From contig NZ_CABVMM010000007.1 in the NCBI RefSeq assembly GCF_902499555.1, positions 124,001 to 188,000 of the forward strand: a stretch of 64,000 bases of DNA, in the 5' to 3' direction. Position 1 is the first letter of the stretch; every line of letters begins with the position of its first letter. The notes beneath the pieces were generated by a model, which saw only the letters and a list, made by a program, of their open reading frames with translations, was not told where the DNA came from and ran no database searches. The stretch comes from Mesonia oceanica (GTDB lineage Bacteria > Bacteroidota > Bacteroidia > Flavobacteriales > Flavobacteriaceae). The translations under genes were made by a program, and so were the position numbers. Of this stretch, positions 10,401 to 17,937 are shown piece after piece.

Positions 10401-11698
10401 ATGGTATTTATATGCCAGGTTATACCAATGATATTGGATTTGCAGGTACCTTAAAACCAACAGCGGGCTTTACTTTTGGTAGCCAAGCAGATATTAGGGA
10501 AATTGCGGCAAGAAATGGTTGGTTAACCATGTATCAAGAGTTTAACGAGCAGTATACAGAAAACGAAATGAAAACGCTTACACTTCAAGCGCAACTGGAC
10601 TTATTGCCTGATTTAACTATCGATTTAAATGCTAACCGAACCTATTCTGAAACTTATACAGAAAACTACCGGGTTAATCAACAAGACCTACAATACCGCT
10701 CCCTTACCCCAAATACTTTTGGTAATTTTAGCATCACCAATATTATGATTGGTACAGCCTTTAGTGAAAGTAACCAAGATTTTTCAGAAGCTTTTGAAAC
10801 ATTTAGGGAAAATAGGCTTACTGTTGCTAATCGACTAGCACAGCAAGCAGGAATAGATACCAATAATCCTGATAATTTGGATGAGGAAGGGTATCCTACT
10901 GGTTTTGGTAAAAATTCTCAAGCGGTTTTACTTCCTGCATTTCTTTCTGCTTATACCACGCAAAATGCAGAAGATGTAAATTTGGGATTCAAAAAAAGTA
11001 CGCCACTTCCTAACTGGAATGTAAAATATACCGGTTTGATGCGTTTAGATTGGTTCAAGAAAAGATTTAGGCGTTTTAGTTTGCAACATGGATATTCTTC
11101 TATTTATAATGTAAACCAGTTTCAAACCAATTTAGATTACGATAGAAATAATCCATATGGAGATTTAAACCGCGATCAATCTGGAAACTTTAAAAATGAA
11201 TATTTAATTTCTACGGTTAACTTGGTGGAACAATTCTCACCACTTGTAAAAGTAGATATGGAGATGAAAAATTCTGTAAAAATTCTTGCAGAAGTAAGAA
11301 AAGATAGGTCACTTTCTTTAAGTTTTGATAACAACCTTTTAACTGAAGTTCAAGGAAATGAATATACTTTGGGACTTGGCTATCGGGTAAAAGACTTAAA
11401 GGTTTCTACTAAAATTGCTGGACAACCAAGGGTTTTAAGTAGTGATTTAAATTTTAAAGCAGACGTTTCTTTTAGGAGAAATGAAACAATAATCCGATAT
11501 TTGGACATTAATAATAGCCAGACCACGGCAGGGCAAGATATCTGGACCATTAATTTCACAACAGATTATGCATTGTCTAAAAATTTAACGGCTATATTTT
11601 ATTACGATCATACGTTTTCAGAATATGCTATATCAACAGCATTTCCGCAAACAACAATTAGATCTGGTATAACATTAAGGTATAACTTTGGAAATTAA
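4436..11698 (+). CDS. sprA: Type IX secretion translocon / gliding protein SprA
   Basis: This 2420-residue outer-membrane protein matches SprA, the giant beta-barrel that forms the type IX secretion pore and is needed for gliding and surface adhesin export in flavobacteria. The TTG start gives a good signal peptide ending at AFSQ. The only nearby ATG (residue 22) would remove the signal, so TTG is preferred. Most of the chain alternates short hydrophobic strands with Asn/Asp-rich turns, and it ends with the barrel-like C-terminus LRYNFGN. A basic Ser/Arg-rich insert lies near residues 1910-1960. Length fits the family (about 2400). Its position between ruvA and gcvH matches flavobacterial synteny as I remember it. 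Confidence 0.94.
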   Translation: MRKNNFFNFNFSFFAITFFLATMGAFSQEEDSETEQDSTKTGYKLGEIQLQNPNSIVGKYTYDPVLDRYLYTEKIGDVDVSYPIVLTREEYRELILEEQMREYFKQKSDAVSGRDEDSEEFQKNLLPIFYVDNEFFESIFGGTEIEVIPQGSVEVDLGVLYSKQDNPSLSPRNRSNLTFDFEQRISLSLLGKVGERLQVNANYDTESTFDFQNQIKLEYTPDEDDIVRKIEVGNVSMPINNSLIQGSQSLFGVKTQLQFGRTTITGVFSEQNSERQTTQVQGGGAVQEFEKFILDYDENKHFFLAHYFRDHYNKALENYPFRNSNVQITRIQIWVTNRTNNTQSLTNARNIVAIQDLGESDPENIGVLLDAEGNLNNDPAFASFLNAAPGSYPSNANNDFNPLGITGPQQSVLTQAIRDISSVQQGFGVNSGDVSEGVDYAKLENARQLQNNEYTLYPQLGYISLNQRITNDEVLAVAYQYTVNGQVFQVGEFANDGVQATNPEQQPNNDQDVDVAITQNLVVKMLKSPITNVNEPIWDLMMKNIYSLGAYQLEKEDFRFNILYTDPQPLNYITPAGSTPLPSDVEDTNLLRVFYLDNLNLNNDPVVGGDGFFDYVPNTTIDTENGRIIFTKVEPFGEYLFEKLDNTPNGGSEDYNNPVTYNDNQQKYVFRSLYNTTKTQAEQEQADKNKFQLKGSYKSSGQDGIPIGAFNVPQGSVTVTAGGRVLQEGVDYTVDYQLGRVKIIDEALLASDTPIQVSTENNAMFGQQTKRFTGIDVQHQFNENFLIGGTYVNLNERPLTQKANYSYEPINNSMYGFNINYSTKVPFFTRLVNKLPNIDTDVESNLSVRGEFAYLHPGSPKGDNFNGEVTSYVDDFEASQTSISILSPLSWSLSSAPVGFGGELANNDLAVNYKRAKLNWYNIDPIFYSNQRPGGISDEDLSTYATRRVFIDEIYPNTDIVQGQPQVIYTLDLAYYPGQRGQFNYNPAASGGNNLPDPEGNFGGIMREITTTNFEQSNVEFIEVWVMDPFVYNENNGINEGKMTFNLGSISEDVLKDGRKQYENGLPSDGSTENTLETAFGRVPANQSLVYAFDTEGQQRTNQDIGLDGLSDAEEQAKFSAFAGLEDPSNDNYEYYLAREGGILERYYKYNGTQGNSPTEVGQNNRGNSTVPSVEDVNRDNTMNTIDSYFQYEVPIFRDMSVDNNTSSIAGINEDYITDVKELNTTMQNGDQIPVRWVQFKIPLRTESEYAVNGIADLRSIRFMRMFLSGFQDDVVVRLGALNLVRGDYRRYNQAIVPNGSDPDNTPGTTLEVTAVSEEQTSDYVTPPGVVREELVNNNQTIREDEQSLALTVKGLDPNDSRGVYKNFQVDMRQYESLKMFLHAESLPAPSPTLQDGELTAFLRMGTDLTDNFYQIEIPLTISDLNSTNPRDVWPIENDMDLPLSLLQKVKSVIIGNDTYNPAELNFFNSDLEPSVGTALGEMRIGIKGNPSFGNIRLMMLGVKNTGSTDAAGEVWFNELRLAGLKNQGGWAAVVNMDTNFADFANITATGRRSTVGFGSIEQGPNQRSREDVKQYDVATNFNMGQLLPKTWGINVPLSYSRGEELITPQYDPEYLDIELETLLDNTQSEERKDELRERAEDYTRRQSISVIGLRKERVTQPGEEASKPMPWDVENFAFSGTYNQVDHRDFEIEQSLNQSVNVGATYDYGFEPFKLEPFKNIKYLDSSEYFKAIKDFNLNLLPTSLSASSNITRQYNEQVYREINLPPGSLGLPKLYQRNYVFDWQYTVNHNLTESLRFTFNSSNNRIVRNYINEDNVQDNSIGIWDGFFDVGQPNQHYQSLQLNYDIPFNKLPPLEFLRAQYSYTGNFQWQKGSEILRSLEGIPDLGNTIQNSNTHQINATFDMAKLYNFVGLKKKRPASSRANLRNGRINSQRSGNRLGFSRVGENESSQGGENDDNKLSAGDKAKNTLIDMVTAVRRITANYQETNGIYMPGYTNDIGFAGTLKPTAGFTFGSQADIREIAARNGWLTMYQEFNEQYTENEMKTLTLQAQLDLLPDLTIDLNANRTYSETYTENYRVNQQDLQYRSLTPNTFGNFSITNIMIGTAFSESNQDFSEAFETFRENRLTVANRLAQQAGIDTNNPDNLDEEGYPTGFGKNSQAVLLPAFLSAYTTQNAEDVNLGFKKSTPLPNWNVKYTGLMRLDWFKKRFRRFSLQHGYSSIYNVNQFQTNLDYDRNNPYGDLNRDQSGNFKNEYLISTVNLVEQFSPLVKVDMEMKNSVKILAEVRKDRSLSLSFDNNLLTEVQGNEYTLGLGYRVKDLKVSTKIAGQPRVLSSDLNFKADVSFRRNETIIRYLDINNSQTTAGQDIWTINFTTDYALSKNLTAIFYYDHTFSEYAISTAFPQTTIRSGITLRYNFGN

Positions 11699-11720
11699 TA
11701 ACAACTAAAAAATCGATTAT

Positions 11721-12101
11721 ATGGCAATTCCTAAAGACTTAAAATACACCAAAGACCACGAGTGGGTAAAAATTGAAGGTGATGTCGCAACAGTAGGTAT
11801 CACAGATTTCGCACAAGGAGAATTGGGTGATATTGTTTATGTTGAAGTAGAAACAGTAGGAGAAACACTTGATAAAGAAGAAGTTTTTGGTACTGTAGAA
11901 GCTGTGAAAACAGTTTCAGATTTATATTTGCCACTTTCTGGTGAGATTATTGAATTTAATGAGTCTTTAGAAGACGAACCAGAAAATGTAAATACAGATC
12001 CTTATGGAGAGGGTTGGATGGTAAAAATACAAATTTCTAATCCTGATGAGGTAGAAGGTCTTTTAGATGAAAAAGCTTATCAAGAACTTATTGGAGCCTA
12101 A
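11721..12101 (+). CDS. gcvH: Glycine cleavage system H protein
   Basis: GcvH (126 residues) is the lipoyl carrier that shuttles the aminomethyl group between the P, T and L proteins of glycine cleavage. The lipoylation motif [12 protein letters not shown] places the modified lysine at residue 63. Length and the DHEWVK and [16 protein letters not shown] segments are typical. It lies 22 bases after sprA. The glycine cleavage genes gcvP and gcvT are not in the window. The VanZ-like gene overlaps its 3' end by 35 bases. Confidence 0.97.
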   Translation: MAIPKDLKYTKDHEWVKIEGDVATVGITDFAQGELGDIVYVEVETVGETLDKEEVFGTVEAVKTVSDLYLPLSGEIIEFNESLEDEPENVNTDPYGEGWMVKIQISNPDEVEGLLDEKAYQELIGA

Positions 12102-12483
12102 ATATACGCTGATACTGGCAATTTTTTGTACTGTCGCTATTTTGGTTTCTTCTTTGATGAATCCTGAGAAGTTACCTGTGAAGAACTTTAACCAGTCAGA
12201 TAAATTATTGCATTTTTCAGCCTATTTTGTACTTACAATAACTTGGTATCTTTATTATTTTAGCAGAAAAGAATGGAGTTGGGTGTTCTTGAAGCCTATT
12301 GTAATTATTTGTTTACCAATAATCGCTTTTGGCATTTTTATTGAGGTTTTACAGGGAACACTAACGACTTACCGTACTATAGATAGCTTAGATGCTTTGG
12401 CAAATAGTATTGGTGTTTCGCTAGCTTTTATACTTATCGTTTCTTTTAAAGAGAAATTGAAAAAAGTTAAAAGCCAATTATAA
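12067..12483 (+). CDS. VanZ-like membrane protein
   Basis: This 138-residue integral membrane protein has about four transmembrane segments and VanZ-family signatures: [17 protein letters not shown], and a final [12 protein letters not shown]. The VanZ name comes from a teicoplanin-resistance accessory protein, but most members have unknown roles. The ATG at 12067 overlaps gcvH by 35 bases. A TTG at 12091 would also keep the first membrane helix. In flavobacteria a VanZ-like gene between gcvH and tonB is common, so the location does not suggest antibiotic resistance. Confidence 0.85.
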   Translation: MKKLIKNLLEPKYTLILAIFCTVAILVSSLMNPEKLPVKNFNQSDKLLHFSAYFVLTITWYLYYFSRKEWSWVFLKPIVIICLPIIAFGIFIEVLQGTLTTYRTIDSLDALANSIGVSLAFILIVSFKEKLKKVKSQL

Positions 12484-12533
12484 TTTAGATTTTTATAAAA
12501 AATAATTACTTTAGCAACACATAAAAAATAATT

Positions 12534-13268
12534 ATGGAACCTAAAAAGAATCCAAAAAAAGACATGAGAAAGTACAGTGGTCTGTATTTTCAAGTAGGTC
12601 TTATTTTGATGTTACTTTTCGTATGGCGGGCAATTGAGTGGAAAACCTACGAGAAAAAAGAAATAGAACAACAGGTTGTTCAGTTTGATCAACTTGATGA
12701 AGAAGAACAAGTAATGGTGATGCCGCCAAATACGCCTCCACCACCTCCACCGCCACCGCCAGCTCCAGAACCGGATGTGATTGAAGTGGTAGAAGATGAT
12801 GTGGAAATTGAAGAGCAGGTAATTGAATCTACAGAAGTAACTGAAGAAGTTCCTGAAATAGTGGAAGTTAGTGAGGTTGCAGAGGCTCCTGAAGAAGAGC
12901 CTATTGCAGATGTGCCTTTTTCTGCGATTGAAGATGTACCTATTTTTCCTGGTTGTGAGAAATTTAAAAATAACGAGAAGCGTAAACAATGTATGAGTGA
13001 CAAAATCAGAGATTTTGTAAATAATAAATTTAACACAGATCTTGGTTCAGAGTTAGGATTAAGTGGTGTTAACCGAGTTTACGTAATGTTTAAAATTGAT
13101 AATAAGGGTAATATTGTAGATGTTCAAGCAAGAGCACCTCACCCAAGACTTCAAAGAGAAGCTGAGCGGGTAGTGAAAATGTTACCTAGTATGACACCTG
13201 GAAAACAGAGAGGTAAACCAGTAGGGGTTTTGTATAACCTTCCTATTGTCTTCCAAGTTCAAGACTAA
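12534..13268 (+). CDS. Energy transducer TonB (first copy)
   Basis: This 244-residue TonB-family protein should couple the inner-membrane proton motor to outer-membrane receptors. It has a short cytoplasmic tail, one membrane anchor (about residues 17-36), a polyproline run (about 64-80), then an acidic Glu/Val-rich spacer to about 130. The C-terminal TonB domain (about 133-244) contains FPGCE, KGNIVDV and LPSMTPGKQRGKPV. Cys141 and Cys153 flank the start of that domain. ExbB/ExbD are not nearby. A strong terminator follows, so the second tonB is probably a separate unit. Confidence 0.93.
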   Translation: MEPKKNPKKDMRKYSGLYFQVGLILMLLFVWRAIEWKTYEKKEIEQQVVQFDQLDEEEQVMVMPPNTPPPPPPPPPAPEPDVIEVVEDDVEIEEQVIESTEVTEEVPEIVEVSEVAEAPEEEPIADVPFSAIEDVPIFPGCEKFKNNEKRKQCMSDKIRDFVNNKFNTDLGSELGLSGVNRVYVMFKIDNKGNIVDVQARAPHPRLQREAERVVKMLPSMTPGKQRGKPVGVLYNLPIVFQVQD

Positions 13269-13290
13269 ATTATTATACTTTTATAGTTTA

Positions 13291-13322
13291 AAAAACCTTC
13301 AAGTTTCCTTGAAGGTTTTTTT
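13291..13322 (+). terminator. Intrinsic terminator after first tonB
   Basis: An eight-base perfect stem (CCTTCAAG at 13296-13303, CTTGAAGG at 13308-13315) with a TTTC loop is flanked by A and T runs, ending in seven Ts. This is a textbook intrinsic terminator. Confidence 0.92.
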
Positions 13323-13384
13323 GTGTTTAAATTTTTGGCAGCATCCTTGATATCCTCATGAATATTAACATAAAATTTAATATT

Positions 13385-14125
13385 ATGAGAAATTTTAACG
13401 AAAAACCAAAAGTAAAAAGCAGTAGAATCTATTTTCAATTAGGGCTTATCATCGCATTGGCTTCAGCATTGTTCTTTATTGAACATAGCACAAAAAAGGT
13501 AAGTTATGAGGCAAATAAGGTAGATCACGATACTTTTAAAATTGAAGAGGCTTACCATGAAAAAATAATAGTAGAAAAAGAGAAGAAAGTTCCAGAGAAA
13601 CAAGCTAAAACAAGCAAACCTAAAGAGCCTACTCTTAAATTTAAAAAAGTAGATAATATTACTGAAATTTTTGAGCCTAGTGATTCTTCTAATCAAGATT
13701 TAAATGTTGATAGTCTTGAAAACCCAGAAGATGGAGATATAGAGGTGCCAACTATTACTATAGATGATAGTCCAAGAAATTTAAATACTGTTTCTGAAGT
13801 TCCTGTATTTCCAGGCTGCGAAAAATATGCAACTAAACAAGAACGTATCGAATGTTTTTCAGATCACGTAGCAAAATTGGTACATAGAAAGTTTGATGGT
13901 AGTTTAGGGTCAGAACTAGGTTTGCAAGGAGAGCAACGAATTTATGTTCAATTTACAGTTAACAAAAATGGAGATATTATAGACGTGAAAGCTAATTCAA
14001 AATCTAAAGAATTAAGAAAAGAAGCAGAGCGAGTAGCTAGACTTTTACCTTCCATGATGCCCGGTAAACAAAACGGGCAGCCGGTTAATGTTGTTTATTC
14101 GTTGCCCATTGTATTAAAACTATAA
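13385..14125 (+). CDS. Energy transducer TonB-like protein (second copy, lysine-rich spacer)
   Basis: This protein is a paralogue of the preceding TonB. It has the same membrane-anchor start (YFQLGLI against YFQVGLI) and the same C-terminal domain with FPGCE, NKNGDIIDVKA, LPSMMPGKQNGQPV and two cysteines at equal spacing. The spacer differs: it is Lys/Glu-rich (EKEKKVPEKQ, then SKPKEPTLKFKK) and lacks the polyproline run. I prefer the ATG at 13385 (246 residues) because it aligns with the paralogue. An in-frame ATG at 13358 would add nine residues. The spacer probably crosses the periplasm, but the altered composition may mean a different partner. Confidence 0.85.
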   Translation: MRNFNEKPKVKSSRIYFQLGLIIALASALFFIEHSTKKVSYEANKVDHDTFKIEEAYHEKIIVEKEKKVPEKQAKTSKPKEPTLKFKKVDNITEIFEPSDSSNQDLNVDSLENPEDGDIEVPTITIDDSPRNLNTVSEVPVFPGCEKYATKQERIECFSDHVAKLVHRKFDGSLGSELGLQGEQRIYVQFTVNKNGDIIDVKANSKSKELRKEAERVARLLPSMMPGKQNGQPVNVVYSLPIVLKL

Positions 14126-14211
14126 TGTTTAGAAAGAGGTTCCGATCTTTTAAGGGTATTCAGGATAACCTAATTTTTACGTATATTTCCCCCTGAAAAT
14201 AAATTATTTCT

Positions 14212-16326
14212 ATGAAATATTACGTGGTTATTTTGAGTGCCCTTTTTGGTTTAAATTTAAAAGCTCAAAATTCTCTTCCAGAAGACGAACGTTATCCTGT
14301 TTTTCCTGATTGTGAAAATACAAGCTATGTCGAACAGGAAAACTGTTTCAATAATCAAGTTCGAACCCAACTAATAGATAATTTAACTGTTCCTTCTGTA
14401 GTTGCTAAAGATGGTTATCAAGGGAAAATGACTATTCTTTTTGAAACTACCCCGGAAGGTGAATTCAGGTTAATCTACGTTGATGCCTATTACAATGAGT
14501 TAAAAACAGCGGTGGAGGAAGCTTTTGAAGCATTACCTGCTGTAAAACCGGCGACCTATAGTGGAAATCCGATTTTTATGCAATTTAGGATGCCTATTTA
14601 CATTCCTCTAGATAGAAATGAAACATTGAAAGGATCCAATAAGATAGTAGAAAAGAATACTTCTTTTTCAAATTCATCAGAAGAAAATCCACTTCAAAAA
14701 GAGTACGATAGTATAACTAAGGCACAAGTCCCATATACTCATCAACAATACACGAGTCAATTAAATATTCCTTTTTCTCATGAAGTCTATAATAGGTTTG
14801 ATGATGAATTAAATATGGTGGGCACTAATACGCATACCGCTTCTAAGCCATTGCTTTATAGTGATGTGAATCCTTATTACAACTTCAGAAAGAAAAATAA
14901 AGCAGTAGAGTATAATGTTGATTCTTGGTTGGGCAGAAAATTTTTCAATGAACATTTAGTCAGGTTACAAGGGGAAGATTATTGGTTGGTTGCCGATATT
15001 GCTGCCGATTTACAAATAGGTAAAGATTTTGATGCCGATTTTAATACTACTTATAATAATACACGGGCAGCGGTAATTCAAGGAGGGTTAGGTAAGAACT
15101 TAAATTTTTACGCTGCAGTTTACGAAAGTCAAGGACGCTTTGCGCAATATTTTAATCAATATGCGGAATCTATTAGGCCTGATGGTGGAAATCCTGCGAT
15201 AATTCCTGGGCGTGGAATTGCCAAAGATTTTGGGGAAGATTATGATTATCCGGTGGCTGAAGGTTATCTTTCCTTTAGTCCAAGTAAACATTTTAATATT
15301 CAATTTGGTCACGGTAAAAACTTTATTGGGGATGGTTACCGTTCTTTAATATTGAGTGATGTGGCAAGTCTTTATCCATATTTTAAATTAAATACCACAT
15401 TTTGGAAATTAAAATATACCAATACATGGATGGCTATGCGGGATGTTAGACCAGATGTAACAGAAAGTGGAACTTTCAGAACGAAGTATGTTGCCAATCA
15501 TTATTTGAGTTATAACGTGAGCAAACGTTTAAATGTTGGATTTTTTGAGTCAGTTGTGTGGGAAAACGACAATGGGCAAGGCTTTGATTTGAATTATTTG
15601 AATCCTGTGATTTTTTATCGGGCAGTGGAATTTTCTAATGGGGGAAGAGGTGGAAATGCCCTGATAGGGCTAACGTATAAATTCAAGTGGAGCGACCATT
15701 TTAATACTTACGGGCAGGTGATGATTGATGAATTTTCTTCAGCCAATATTTTTTCTACCAATGAAAGTTATAAAAACAAAATTGGACTTCAATTAGGGGC
15801 GAAATATTTCAATGCATTTAATGTTGAAAATTTATACCTTCAATTAGAATACAATAGAGTGCGCCCCTATACCTATTCCCATAATGAAATTGTGTTGAAT
15901 TACGGGCATCAGAACCAATCCTTGGCACACTTATGGGGGGCAAACTTTAGTGAATTAATTGCAATTGCACGCTATAAAAAAAATAGGTGGTATGGTCACC
16001 TTAAGTTAATAGCCGGAAAGAGAGGTTTTGAATTAGAAGAAGATTTAAACCCTTTTTATGGAAGTGATATCTACGGAAATGATGAAGAACGAATTTCAGA
16101 TACCGGAAACGAAATGTATCAAGGGAATACTGCCGATTTTCTTTATGGAGAATTAGAATTGGGCTATATAGTAAATCCAGCCACTAATTTAAAAGTCTAC
16201 GCCAATTTTATCAATAGAAATATTAAACCGGAATTAGATGATACTTTCATAAATTTCCAGGAAAATACTACTTGGTTGAACTTTGGTTTTAGAACAGATT
16301 TATTTAATTGGTATTACGACTTTTAA
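14212..16326 (+). CDS. remB: RemB-like gliding motility outer-membrane protein with N-terminal TonB C-terminal-like domain
   Basis: This is a 704-residue secreted protein with a signal peptide ending at LKAQ. Residues about 24-135 resemble the C-terminal domain of the two upstream TonBs: YPVFPDCE, Cys34 and Cys45, EFRLIYVDAYY, and ALPAVKPATYSGNPI. A linker to about 225 follows, then a long aromatic strand-turn region ending in FNWYYDF, typical of an outer-membrane barrel. I call it RemB mainly because I recall the order sprA, gcvH, vanZ-like, tonB, remB in Flavobacterium johnsoniae. RemB is linked to gliding there, but its mechanism is not known. The barrel could alternatively be read as a capsule-assembly (Wzi-like) protein. 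The barrel call is firmer than the name. Confidence 0.7.
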   Translation: MKYYVVILSALFGLNLKAQNSLPEDERYPVFPDCENTSYVEQENCFNNQVRTQLIDNLTVPSVVAKDGYQGKMTILFETTPEGEFRLIYVDAYYNELKTAVEEAFEALPAVKPATYSGNPIFMQFRMPIYIPLDRNETLKGSNKIVEKNTSFSNSSEENPLQKEYDSITKAQVPYTHQQYTSQLNIPFSHEVYNRFDDELNMVGTNTHTASKPLLYSDVNPYYNFRKKNKAVEYNVDSWLGRKFFNEHLVRLQGEDYWLVADIAADLQIGKDFDADFNTTYNNTRAAVIQGGLGKNLNFYAAVYESQGRFAQYFNQYAESIRPDGGNPAIIPGRGIAKDFGEDYDYPVAEGYLSFSPSKHFNIQFGHGKNFIGDGYRSLILSDVASLYPYFKLNTTFWKLKYTNTWMAMRDVRPDVTESGTFRTKYVANHYLSYNVSKRLNVGFFESVVWENDNGQGFDLNYLNPVIFYRAVEFSNGGRGGNALIGLTYKFKWSDHFNTYGQVMIDEFSSANIFSTNESYKNKIGLQLGAKYFNAFNVENLYLQLEYNRVRPYTYSHNEIVLNYGHQNQSLAHLWGANFSELIAIARYKKNRWYGHLKLIAGKRGFELEEDLNPFYGSDIYGNDEERISDTGNEMYQGNTADFLYGELELGYIVNPATNLKVYANFINRNIKPELDDTFINFQENTTWLNFGFRTDLFNWYYDF

Positions 16327-16365
16327 TTCTTAGAAAGTTAAAACCAAAATAAGCTTCTTTTCTCT

Positions 16366-16396
16366 CTTGTGAAACGGGTTTTTAAGACTATCTTTG
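16366..16396 (+). promoter_or_regulatory. Bacteroidota-type promoter for the oxidase block (ctaB)
   Basis: CTTG at 16366-16369 and TATCTTTG at 16389-16396 are separated by 19 bases, an essentially perfect -33/-7 pair. The last three bases of the box are the TTG that would otherwise look like the ctaB start, so the real start must be downstream. Confidence 0.8.
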
Positions 16397-16429
16397 CAGG
16401 CGCAAATTAAATATCTCTTAAGCAAGGTT

Positions 16430-17320
16430 TTGGCAGTTACCACTAGCGTAAACATAACTTCAGATTTTAAAGAAATCACCAAAATGCGGTTAGCGGTAAG
16501 CGTCGTGTTTTCTTCAGTGGCAGGGTATTTTCTTGGTGCAAACGTAATCGATTTTGTTACGGTTTTATTACTTGCTATTGGTGGGTACTTGATGGTTGGG
16601 GCTTCTAATGCGTACAATCAAGTAATTGAAAGGGATCTTGACGCCTTGATGAATAGAACTAAAAATCGACCAATACCTTCGGGGAGGATGTCGGTTACTC
16701 GAGCTCTAATTATCGCAAGTATTTTTACAGTTTTGGGCGTGGCAGTCTTATATTTTATAAATCCTATAACCGCCATGTTCGGCGCAATTTCAATTGTTTT
16801 GTATGTGGCCGTTTATACACCTTTAAAAACCAAAACACCGCTTTCGGTTTTTATAGGGGCATTTCCTGGTGCAATTCCTTTTATGTTGGGTTGGGTTGCT
16901 GCTACTAACGATTTTAGCATAGAACCGGGCACCTTGTTTATGATTCAATTTTTTTGGCAATTCCCACATTTTTGGGCCTTAGGTTGGTGGTTGTACGATG
17001 ATTATGAGAGAGGTGGGTTTTTTATGTTGCCTACCGGAAAGCGGGATACAGGAACAGCAGTTCAAATTATACTTTATACCATTTGGACTATTATCATTTC
17101 TTTAGTTCCGGTAACAGGGCAAACAGGAAGCCTTTATTTAACACCCGTTTCAGGAGTTTTAATATTTCTGTTAGGATTGTTAATGTTGAGGTACGCTATT
17201 TTGCTTTATAAAAGAAGAGATGAAAAAACCGCACGGCAATTAATGTTTGCCAGTGTAACCTATATTACTTTATTACAGATAATTTACGTATTAGATAAAT
17301 TTATAAGAGCATGGATTTAA
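16430..17320 (+). CDS. ctaB: Protohaem IX farnesyltransferase (haem O synthase)
   Basis: CtaB/CyoE attaches a farnesyl group to haem B to make haem O, a precursor of the oxidase haems. It is a polytopic inner-membrane prenyltransferase. The first polyprenyl-binding motif is NAYNQVIERDLDALMNRTKNRP, here with Asn in place of the first Asp, as is normal for the family. A second loop contains WWLYDDYERGG. Eight to nine membrane helices are visible. I place the start at TTG 16430 (297 codons) after AGCAAGG, because an upstream TTG at 16394 lies inside the promoter box. The ATG at 16484 would cut into the conserved DFKEITKMR segment. It overlaps the next gene by ten bases. Confidence 0.93.
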   Translation: MAVTTSVNITSDFKEITKMRLAVSVVFSSVAGYFLGANVIDFVTVLLLAIGGYLMVGASNAYNQVIERDLDALMNRTKNRPIPSGRMSVTRALIIASIFTVLGVAVLYFINPITAMFGAISIVLYVAVYTPLKTKTPLSVFIGAFPGAIPFMLGWVAATNDFSIEPGTLFMIQFFWQFPHFWALGWWLYDDYERGGFFMLPTGKRDTGTAVQIILYTIWTIIISLVPVTGQTGSLYLTPVSGVLIFLLGLLMLRYAILLYKRRDEKTARQLMFASVTYITLLQIIYVLDKFIRAWI

Positions 17321-17892
17321 CAAAAGGTACCGAAGAAGAGAAAAGGGCACGCTCTAAAAAAATGATGTTGTGGTTTGCAATTATTAGCATGTCTATGATG
17401 TTTGCCGGACTCACCAGTGCTTATGTGGTAAGTAAAACAAGACCCGATTGGTTAAGTGAGTTTGAATTGCCTTCAGCATTTGTTTGGAGTACACTAATAA
17501 TTTTGTTGAGTAGTTTTACCCTTCATTTTGCCAAAGAATTAATTGTAAAAAACAAAAGAGATCAAGCTTCTTATCTAATGTGGATTACTCTACTCTTAGG
17601 AGCGGCATTTGTTTATTTACAAATTTCTGGGTTTGAGCAGATTTTATCGGAAGGTTTTTACTTTACCGGAAGTGCTAGTAGTATTACTACTACCTTCGTG
17701 TATTTAATTGTAATTGCGCATTTAGCGCATATTTTTGCAGGAATTATCGTTCTTTTGGTTGTAATTTATAATCATTATAAACAACGATACAAAGCAGGGC
17801 AAATGCTTGGTATAGAACTGGGTGCAACCTTTTGGCACTTTGTAGATGTACTATGGATTTTCTTGTTTTTGTTTTTATATTTCTATAGATAA
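17311..17892 (+). CDS. Haem-copper oxidase subunit III family protein (short form)
   Basis: This 193-residue protein has five predicted membrane helices and matches the short subunit III type. Recognisable segments are MMLWFAIISMSMMFAGLTSAYVV, written here only as the first helix, then HIFAGI and the C-terminal ATFWHFVDVLWIFLFLFLY block with the subunit III WHFVD motif. It overlaps ctaB by ten bases, so the two are translationally coupled. A second, longer subunit III-type gene follows directly. Subunits I and II are not in this window, so the catalytic core must be encoded elsewhere. Confidence 0.88.
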   Translation: MDLTKGTEEEKRARSKKMMLWFAIISMSMMFAGLTSAYVVSKTRPDWLSEFELPSAFVWSTLIILLSSFTLHFAKELIVKNKRDQASYLMWITLLLGAAFVYLQISGFEQILSEGFYFTGSASSITTTFVYLIVIAHLAHIFAGIIVLLVVIYNHYKQRYKAGQMLGIELGATFWHFVDVLWIFLFLFLYFYR

Positions 17893-17902
17893 GATTTTTA
17901 AC

Positions 17903-17910
17903 TATTTTTG
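17903..17910 (+). promoter_or_regulatory. -7 box for long subunit III gene
   Basis: TATTTTTG matches TAnnTTTG exactly and ends 27 bases before the ATG at 17938. A clear -33 element is not visible (TTTC at 17880-17883). Confidence 0.5.
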
Positions 17911-17937
17911 CGTAATATTTAACAACAATTTCTCTTT

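Noticed and set aside
12067..12483. Glycopeptide resistance gene suggested by the VanZ-family match
   Set aside because: No vanHAX-type genes are nearby, and the gene sits in a conserved flavobacterial gcvH-tonB context.
12612..13036. Two long minus-strand open frames opposite the first tonB gene
   Set aside because: They arise from the Pro/Glu-rich coding of tonB read backwards (His/Phe/Trp-rich or Ser/Thr/Gly-rich output), with no start context and no family resemblance.
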